From an uncultured Thermomonas sp. (GTDB lineage Bacteria; Pseudomonadota; Gammaproteobacteria; Xanthomonadales; Xanthomonadaceae), in contig CAMLJA010000162.1 of the NCBI GenBank assembly GCA_946480065.1, positions 1 to 5,172 of the forward strand: a stretch of DNA of 5,172 nt, read 5' to 3'. The notes under the pieces are model-generated. The model ran no database searches, had not been told where the DNA came from, and saw only the letters and a program-made list of their open reading frames with translations. Below, in pieces: positions 1 to 5,172 of this stretch (positions within the stretch are counted from its first letter, which is position 1; each line of letters starts with the position of its first letter). Position numbers and translations under genes: made by a program.

Positions 1-3000
1 GCACCTGGTCCACCAGCGCGCGCATCTGCGCGGCCAGCTCGTCCCGCAGCACGCCGCGGGCGACCGCGTGCCAGCGGCCCTCCACCTTGAGGCCCTCGAT
101 CTGCGCGCGCAGCCACGGTTCGCGCAGCGCGTCGCCCAGGCGGAAGTAGACCTTGGCCACCTCGACCGGCCGCAACCGGCGCTCGCGCGCCAGTTCGATG
201 ATGTCCGGGCTGGCCTCCAGGTAGGGCAGCGCGGCCAGCTGGTCGGCCAGCGCGGCCGGCATGCCCTTGGCGCGCCAGTCCTTGCGGCTGGCCTCGTACG
301 CGGGGCGCTGGGCGTCGGGCAGGATGCCCTCGCCGGCGCGGATGTCGCCGAACCCGTCGTGGTAGCGCGCCACCGCGGTGGCGATGTCGGGGATCGCGCC
401 CGGCCGCGACAGCAGCCAGCGGGTGAAGCCGCGCTGCAGCTCCCAGATCACCTGCAGCGCGTCGATCTGGGCGGCCTCGGCCACCTTGCCGTCCAGCGCG
501 TCGATCTGCGCCCACAGGTCGCGGGCGTCCAGCGTCTCGCGGGTGATGGTGAAGGCCTTGGCGACCTCGCCCGGGCTGCGGCCGCTGTCCTCCTGCATGC
601 GCAGCAGGAAGGTGGCGCCCATGCGGTTGATGGTGGAGTTGGTGACCGCGGTGGCGATGATCTCCCGCTTCAGGCGGTGCTGCTGCATGCCCTTGGCGTA
701 CTTCTTCTGCAGCGGCGCCGGGAAGTAGCGCTCCAGTTCCTTGGACAGGTACGGGTCCTCCGGCACGTCGGAGTCCAGCAGCTGCTGGTAGGCCACCAGC
801 TTGGCGTAGGACAGCAGCACCGAAAGCTCCGGCCGGGTCAGGCCCTGCCCGCGCGCGCGTCGCTCGGCGATTTCGGCGTCGCCCGGCAGGAACTCGATCT
901 GGCGGTCCAGCAACCCCTGCGCCTCCAGCGTGCGGATGAAGTGCTGCTTGGAGCCGAGCCGCGCCAGGCTCATCCGCTCCATCAGGCTGAGCGCCTGGTT
1001 CTGGCGGTAGTTGTCGTTCAGCACCAGCTCCGCCACCTCGTCGGTCATCGACGCCAGCAGCGCGTTGCGGTCGGCCAGCTTGAGCTTCTTCCGCCGCACC
1101 TCGGCATTGAGCAGGATCTTGATGTTCACCTCGTGGTCGGAGGTGTCCACGCCCGCCGAGTTGTCGATGAAGTCGGTGTTGAGCAGCACCCCGTGCAGCG
1201 CGGCCTCGATGCGGCCGCGCTGGGTCATGCCCAGGTTGCCGCCCTCGCCCACCACCCGGCAGCGCAGCTGGTTGCCGTCCACGCGCAGGCCGTTGTTGGC
1301 GCGGTCGCCGACGTCGGCGTTGGACTCGGCGCTGCCCTTGACGTAGGTGCCGATGCCGCCGTTCCAGAGCAGGTCCACCGGCGCCCGCAGGATCGCGTTC
1401 ATCAGCTCGTTGGGGCTCATCGAGGCGGCGTCGGACTCGATCCCCAGCGCATCCCTGGCCTCCGGCGAGAGCGGGATCGACTTGGCGCTGCGCGGCCATA
1501 CGCCGCCGCCCCTGCCGATCAGCGCCTTGTCGTAGTCCTCCCAGCTGGAGCGCGGCAGCTTGAACAGGCGCGCGCGCTCCTTGAACGAGGCCGCCGCGTC
1601 CGGCGCCGGGTCGATGAAGATGTGGCGGTGGTCGAAGGCCGCGACCAGGCGGATGTGCTTCGACAGCAGCATGCCGTTGCCGAACACGTCGCCCGACATG
1701 TCGCCGATGCCGACCACGGTGAAGTCCTGCTTCTGGCAGTCGCGGCCCAGCGCGCGGAAGTGGCGCTTGACCGACTCCCAGGCGCCGCGCGCGGTGATGC
1801 CCATGCCCTTGTGGTCGTAGCCCACCGAGCCGCCGGAGGCGAACGCGTCGTCCAGCCAGAAGCCGTGCGCCTGGGCGATGCCGTTGGCGATGTCGGAGAA
1901 GGTGGCGGTGCCCTTGTCGGCCGCCACCACCAGGTACGGGTCGTCGCCGTCGTGGCGCACCACCCCGGCCGGCGGCAGCACCTGGCCGTCGGTCGACAGG
2001 TTGTCGGTGATGTCCAGCAGGCCGTTGATGAAGCGCTTGTAGCAGGCCACGCCCTCGGCGAACCAGGCGTCGCGGTCCTGCGCCGGGTCCGGCGACTGCT
2101 TGCAGATGAAGCCGCCCTTGCTTCCCACCGGCACGATCACGGTGTTCTTCACCATCTGCGCCTTGACCAGGCCCAGCACTTCGGTGCGGAAGTCCTCGCG
2201 GCGGTCGGACCATCGCAGGCCGCCGCGCGCGACCGGCCCGAAGCGCAGGTGGATGCCCTCCACCCGCGGCCCGCAGACCCAGATCTCGCGGTACGGGCGC
2301 GGTTTCGGCAGGTCCGGCACGCGCGAGGAATCGAGCTTGTAGCTCACGTAGTCGGCCGGGCCGCCGTCCTTGCGCAGGCCGTCGCGGTAGTCCACGTAGT
2401 AGCTGGTGCGCAGGGTGGCGTCGATCACGCCGATGAAGCTGCGCAGGATGCGGTCCTCGTCGAGGCTGGAGACGCGGTCCATCAGGCCCAGCAGGGCGGC
2501 GCGGGTGGCCTCCTCCTGGCGCTCGCGGCTGCCGCTGCGCGCCTCCACCACCTGGCGCAGGACCGCGACCGCGGTGGCGTCGCCGGCGGCCAGCGCGTCC
2601 AGCTGGCCCTGGAAATCGCGCGCGCCGCTGGCGATCTCGTCCTTGCTCTCGCCGCCGGTGCGCGGGTCGAAGCGCGCCTCGAACAGCTCCACCAGCAGCC
2701 GCGCCAGCAACGGGTAGCGCGCCAGGGTGGCCTCCATGTAGGCCTGCGAGAAGGTGACGCCGACCTGCAGCAGGTACTTGCAGTAGGCGCGCAGCATGGC
2801 GACCTGGCGCCAGGACAGCCCGGCGCCGAGCACCAGCCGGTTGAAGCCGTCGTTCTCGGCCTCGCCGCGCCAGATGCGGGCGAACGCCTCCTCGAAGTTC
2901 TCGTCGATCGCGTCCACGTCGAAGCCGGCGGGCAGCAGCGGCTCGACCTCGAAGTCCTGGATGTAGGCCACGCCGTCGCCGGCGTCGACCTGGTAGGGGT

Positions 3001-3274
3001 GCTCGGTGATCACCCGCAACCCCATGTTCTCCATCATCGGCAGCGCGTCGGACAGCGGGATGTCGCTGCGCTGGCGGTAGAGCTTGAAGCGCAGCGCGCC
3101 GTCGCGGCGGCGGTACAGCGACAGCCGCAGGTCCTCGGGACCGGCCAGCGACGACAGGTGGTGGACGTCGGTGGCGGCCACCTCGGGGCTGACGTCCTCG
3201 ATGTAGCCGGCCGGCAGCGCGCGGCCGTAGCGCTCCAGCAGCTTGAGCCCGGCCTCCTCGCCGTGCCGGGCCAC
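1..3274 (-). CDS. C-terminal catalytic fragment of the glutamate dehydrogenase, 3' end beyond window
   Basis: Reading resumes in the same frame immediately after the amber codon (LREQLVARHG...) and stays open to the left edge, about 1096 codons. It contains the remaining helical and ACT3-like segments, then the whole catalytic domain (about residues 720-1220 of the full protein, plus-strand positions about 1100-2600) with Lys882, the GIGDMSGD nucleotide site and GEGGNLG, and most of the C-terminal domain. The coordinate given uses the nearest possible restart, GTG at 3274-3272, five codons after the stop. That start has only a weak GAG-type ribosome site, which lies inside the hairpin described separately. 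The first in-frame ATG pair is at 3037-3032 (residues 576-577) and would remove more of the third ACT-like region. Independent translation of this piece is speculative; it is listed because its sequence is fully conserved and would be annotated separately by an ORF caller. Confidence 0.6.
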   Translation of the reverse strand, partial: MARHGEEAGLKLLERYGRALPAGYIEDVSPEVAATDVHHLSSLAGPEDLRLSLYRRRDGALRFKLYRQRSDIPLSDALPMMENMGLRVITEHPYQVDAGDGVAYIQDFEVEPLLPAGFDVDAIDENFEEAFARIWRGEAENDGFNRLVLGAGLSWRQVAMLRAYCKYLLQVGVTFSQAYMEATLARYPLLARLLVELFEARFDPRTGGESKDEIASGARDFQGQLDALAAGDATAVAVLRQVVEARSGSRERQEEATRAALLGLMDRVSSLDEDRILRSFIGVIDATLRTSYYVDYRDGLRKDGGPADYVSYKLDSSRVPDLPKPRPYREIWVCGPRVEGIHLRFGPVARGGLRWSDRREDFRTEVLGLVKAQMVKNTVIVPVGSKGGFICKQSPDPAQDRDAWFAEGVACYKRFINGLLDITDNLSTDGQVLPPAGVVRHDGDDPYLVVAADKGTATFSDIANGIAQAHGFWLDDAFASGGSVGYDHKGMGITARGAWESVKRHFRALGRDCQKQDFTVVGIGDMSGDVFGNGMLLSKHIRLVAAFDHRHIFIDPAPDAAASFKERARLFKLPRSSWEDYDKALIGRGGGVWPRSAKSIPLSPEARDALGIESDAASMSPNELMNAILRAPVDLLWNGGIGTYVKGSAESNADVGDRANNGLRVDGNQLRCRVVGEGGNLGMTQRGRIEAALHGVLLNTDFIDNSAGVDTSDHEVNIKILLNAEVRRKKLKLADRNALLASMTDEVAELVLNDNYRQNQALSLMERMSLARLGSKQHFIRTLEAQGLLDRQIEFLPGDAEIAERRARGQGLTRPELSVLLSYAKLVAYQQLLDSDVPEDPYLSKELERYFPAPLQKKYAKGMQQHRLKREIIATAVTNSTINRMGATFLLRMQEDSGRSPGEVAKAFTITRETLDARDLWAQIDALDGKVAEAAQIDALQVIWELQRGFTRWLLSRPGAIPDIATAVARYHDGFGDIRAGEGILPDAQRPAYEASRKDWRAKGMPAALADQLAALPYLEASPDIIELARERRLRPVEVAKVYFRLGDALREPWLRAQIEGLKVEGRWHAVARGVLRDELAAQMRALVDQV

Positions 3275-3294
3275 CAGCTGCTCGCGCAGCTAGT
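3273..3294 (-). other. Hairpin (9-bp stem, GCGA tetraloop) containing the in-frame amber codon
   Basis: On the coding strand the bases ACTAGCTGC (3294-3286) pair with GCAGCTGGT (3281-3273) around a GCGA loop (3285-3282). The inner six pairs are perfect, the T of the TAG makes a U-G wobble with G3275, and C-G and A-U pairs follow. GCGA fits the stable GNRA loop class. The whole TAG is in the 5' arm, and the first two bases of the possible GTG restart are in the 3' arm. If the original codon was CAG, the stem would have been nine perfect Watson-Crick pairs. The pairing is read directly; a biological role is not shown. Such stems arise readily by chance in GC-rich coding DNA, and hairpins can also provoke base-calling errors. 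Confidence 0.6.
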
Positions 3295-4762
3295 CGCGCC
3301 AGTCGCGCACGATCAGCGCCAGCTGCGCCTCCAGCTCCGGCAACTCGAACTCGGCCACCGCCTCGCCCTGCTGCGGGCGCACGATCATGTGCAGCTGCGC
3401 CAGCGGCGACTCGCCGATCTGCACGGTGGTGTCCACCTGGGCGCCGCCCAGCGCTTCGCGCAGCATCGCCTCGATGCGGTGCCGGACCTGGGTGCTCATG
3501 CGGTCGCGCGGGATGTAGACCAGCGCCGAGAAATAGCGGCCGTAGCGGTCGCGGCGCACGAACAGCCGGCTGCGCACCCGCTCCTGCAGGCCCAGGATGC
3601 CCATCGCCGTGCGGTAGAGCTCGTCCTCGCTGGACTGGAACAGCTCGTCGCGCGGCAGCGTCTCCAGGATGTGCCGCAGGGCCTTGCCGCTGTGGCTGCT
3701 CGGGTCCAGCCCGGAGGTGCGCATCACGTGCTCGTGGCGCTGGCGCACCAGCGGGATGTCCCACGGACGGCGGTTGTAGGCGCTGGAGGTGTACAGGCCG
3801 AGGAAGCGCTGCTCGGACACCGGCGCGCCCTTGGCGTCGAAGCCCAGCACGCCGATGTAGTCCATGTAGCCGGGGCGGTGGACGGTGGCGCGGGCGTTGG
3901 TCTTGGTCAGGATCAGCGCGTCCACCGCGCCGCTCTGCGGCATCGCGTGCGCGGCCAGCGACTTCAGCAACCGGGGCTTGCCGGCGTCCTTGTCGCGCAG
4001 CAGGCCCAGGCCGCTGCCCTCGTCGGCCACCAGCGCGTCGTCCTTGCCCTTGCGCACCACCTTGTACTCGCGGTAGCCGAGGAAGGTGAAGTGGTCGTTG
4101 GCGGCCCAGCGCAGGAATTCCTGCGCCTCGCGCCGGCCTTCCTCCGGCAGCGGCAGCCGGCGCTTGCCGAGGTCGTCGGCCACCGCCAGCATCTTGTCGT
4201 GCATCGGCTGCCAGTCCGCCACGATCGCGCGCACGTCCTCCAGCACGGTGACGATGGCGGCCTTCACCGCCGGCATCGCCGCGTGCGACTGGCGGTCGAT
4301 CTCCAGGTGCATCAGCGACTCCGCCTCGCCCTCGCCGATCGCGGCCAGGCGGCCTGCCTTGTCGCGCGCCATGCGGATCACCGGGTGGCCGAGCACGTGC
4401 ACCGCGATGCCCTGCTCGGCCAGCGCCATGATCACCGAGTCCACCAGGAACGGCATGTCGTCGTTGGCGACCTGCACCACCGTGTGCGGCGACTCCCAGC
4501 CATGGACGGCCAGCGACGGGTTGAACAGCCGCACGCTGGCGGTGCCGCGCTTGCGCTGGCGGGCGAACTCCAGCATGTCGGCGGCCAGCGCCGCCCAGCC
4601 GTCGGCGCCATGCTGGGCGTATTCGTCGGCGTCCATCCGCCGGTAGAAGGCGGTGGCGAAGGCCTGCGCCTCGGCCAGCCGGGCCTTGGGCACGCGCTTG
4701 GCCAGCGCGGCGAGCACCGGTTTGGTGGGGGCGGAATCGCGGTCCTGGGTGTCGGGTTTCAT
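3290..4762 (-). CDS. N-terminal (ACT-like regulatory) fragment of the glutamate dehydrogenase, 490 residues, ending at the amber codon
   Basis: If the TAG is read as a stop, this is the product: 490 residues from ATG at 4762, starting MKPDTQDRDS. It covers what in GDH180 enzymes is the ACT1-like region and the ACT2-like region; the latter starts near the LFVRRD signature at residue 400 and runs almost to the stop. It carries none of the catalytic lysine, glutamate-binding or NAD-binding motifs, so alone it cannot be a dehydrogenase. It ends in a charged helix-like stretch (LALIVRDWRD), which in homologues continues without a break into the next helical segment. The frame stays open upstream to beyond 5128, but that stretch overlaps the acyl-CoA dehydrogenase gene in another frame and looks non-coding. 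The ATG at 4762 is therefore preferred, and the sequence after it matches the expected family N-terminus. Domain boundaries are from memory of the family. Confidence 0.7.
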   Translation of the reverse strand: MKPDTQDRDSAPTKPVLAALAKRVPKARLAEAQAFATAFYRRMDADEYAQHGADGWAALAADMLEFARQRKRGTASVRLFNPSLAVHGWESPHTVVQVANDDMPFLVDSVIMALAEQGIAVHVLGHPVIRMARDKAGRLAAIGEGEAESLMHLEIDRQSHAAMPAVKAAIVTVLEDVRAIVADWQPMHDKMLAVADDLGKRRLPLPEEGRREAQEFLRWAANDHFTFLGYREYKVVRKGKDDALVADEGSGLGLLRDKDAGKPRLLKSLAAHAMPQSGAVDALILTKTNARATVHRPGYMDYIGVLGFDAKGAPVSEQRFLGLYTSSAYNRRPWDIPLVRQRHEHVMRTSGLDPSSHSGKALRHILETLPRDELFQSSEDELYRTAMGILGLQERVRSRLFVRRDRYGRYFSALVYIPRDRMSTQVRHRIEAMLREALGGAQVDTTVQIGESPLAQLHMIVRPQQGEAVAEFELPELEAQLALIVRDWRD

Positions 4763-4836
4763 CGCTCGGATGCCTTGGATGGACGCCGGCCGCGCATGCG
4801 CGACCCGTCGTCGAAGCGGGGAATCGGGGGTGGGGT
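4763..4836 (-). other. 74-base spacer between the two genes; weak ribosome site, no clear promoter or terminator
   Basis: The spacer separates the acyl-CoA dehydrogenase stop from the glutamate dehydrogenase start. Just after the TGA the coding strand has three C runs (4835-4832, 4830-4826 and 4821-4818), so the transcript there is C-rich and G-poor, somewhat like the loading sites of Rho, though very short. No T tract follows any stem, so an intrinsic terminator is not supported, and I see no convincing -35/-10 pair. The only ribosome-site candidate is AAGG at 4776-4773, ten bases before the ATG, which is weak and slightly far. The short spacing and shared direction permit co-transcription. 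Confidence 0.5.
4791..4802. repeat. 12-base perfect palindrome CGCGCATGCGCG in the intergenic spacer
   Basis: The bases CGCGCATGCGCG read identically on both strands and end 28 bases upstream of the glutamate dehydrogenase ATG, next to a GCCGGC palindrome (4785-4790). The position would suit a dimeric regulator operator in the leader of the gene. Its composition is only G/C plus a central AT, which is expected by chance at this base composition, and no second copy was noticed in the window. A regulatory role is unproven. Confidence 0.3.

Positions 4837-5172
<336 letters not shown>

Larger units (their letters stand above)
1..4762 (-). pseudogene. gdhB: NAD-dependent glutamate dehydrogenase, large GDH180/GdhB type; one in-frame amber stop; 3' end beyond window
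   Basis: This gene encodes the large cytosolic enzyme that oxidises L-glutamate to 2-oxoglutarate plus ammonium with NAD+. About 1587 codons lie in the window; family members have roughly 1600-1660, so only the C-terminal tail is missing. Numbering the TAG as residue 491, I see family signatures MPFLVDSV (103-110), HFTFLGYREY (224-233), SSHSGKAL (from 355) and LFVRRDRYGRYFS (400-412) in the ACT-like N-terminal half. The catalytic part has GGLRWSDR (847-854), the lysine motif SKGGF with Lys882, a nucleotide-binding glycine motif GIGDMSGDVFG (1018-1028), GEGGNLG (1172-1178) and DHEVNIKILL (from 1209). Known relatives are allosteric (the Pseudomonas aeruginosa enzyme responds to arginine). The start is ATG at 4762-4760, with a weak AAGG ten bases upstream. 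The frame is continuous except for TAG at 3292-3290, which a single base change from GAG or CAG would explain. No other stop or frameshift was found by hand translation. Function is confident; whether the gene is dead, recoded or misread is not. Confidence 0.9.

Noticed and set aside
378..2717. Plus-strand open frames opposite the catalytic half (such as 378-728, 1011-1346, 2100-2342, 2406-2717)
   Set aside because: They are antisense shadows of a conserved coding region, with Ser/Arg-rich translations and no recognisable family.
3290..3292. TAG read as pyrrolysine or as evidence of an altered genetic code
   Set aside because: Pyrrolysine is not known from this bacterial group and is linked mainly to methylamine methyltransferases; the acyl-CoA dehydrogenase ends in TGA, and nothing in the window supports a recoded genome.

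Overview
The window looks like chromosomal DNA of a high-GC gammaproteobacterium, most likely of the Xanthomonadaceae/Lysobacteraceae (Xanthomonas, Lysobacter, Luteimonas and relatives). The basis is the strong G/C preference at third codon positions and the style of the proteins; this is family-level recognition without a database search. All coding lies on the minus strand, so the genes read from high to low coordinates.

Right edge (4837-5172): the last 111 codons of an acyl-CoA dehydrogenase, including the catalytic Glu of its YEGT motif. Its 5' part is outside the window. A 74-base gap (4763-4836) follows; it is C-rich on the coding strand, carries a 12-base perfect palindrome, and has no clear promoter or terminator.

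Rest of the window (1-4762): one very large gene for the 180-kDa class of NAD-dependent glutamate dehydrogenase (GDH180, GdhB type), an enzyme that oxidises glutamate to 2-oxoglutarate and ammonium. About 1587 codons are present, and the last several dozen are expected beyond base 1. The reading frame is intact and conserved on both sides of a single in-frame amber codon (TAG, minus strand, 3292-3290) at codon 491. That codon lies near the junction between the N-terminal ACT-like regulatory part and the part leading to the catalytic domain. As written, the gene encodes a 490-residue N-terminal product and a separate open catalytic part of nearly 1100 codons. The TAG lies within a 9-bp hairpin with a GCGA (GNRA-type) loop.

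The simplest reading is a recent nonsense mutation or a sequencing error in a housekeeping catabolic gene. A split enzyme or amber readthrough is possible but unproven. Both genes feed central carbon metabolism (fatty or branched-chain acyl-CoA oxidation and glutamate catabolism) and may be co-transcribed. I see no mobile element, CRISPR array, tRNA, rRNA or defence system. A very long open frame on the plus strand is an antisense shadow of the dehydrogenase gene.
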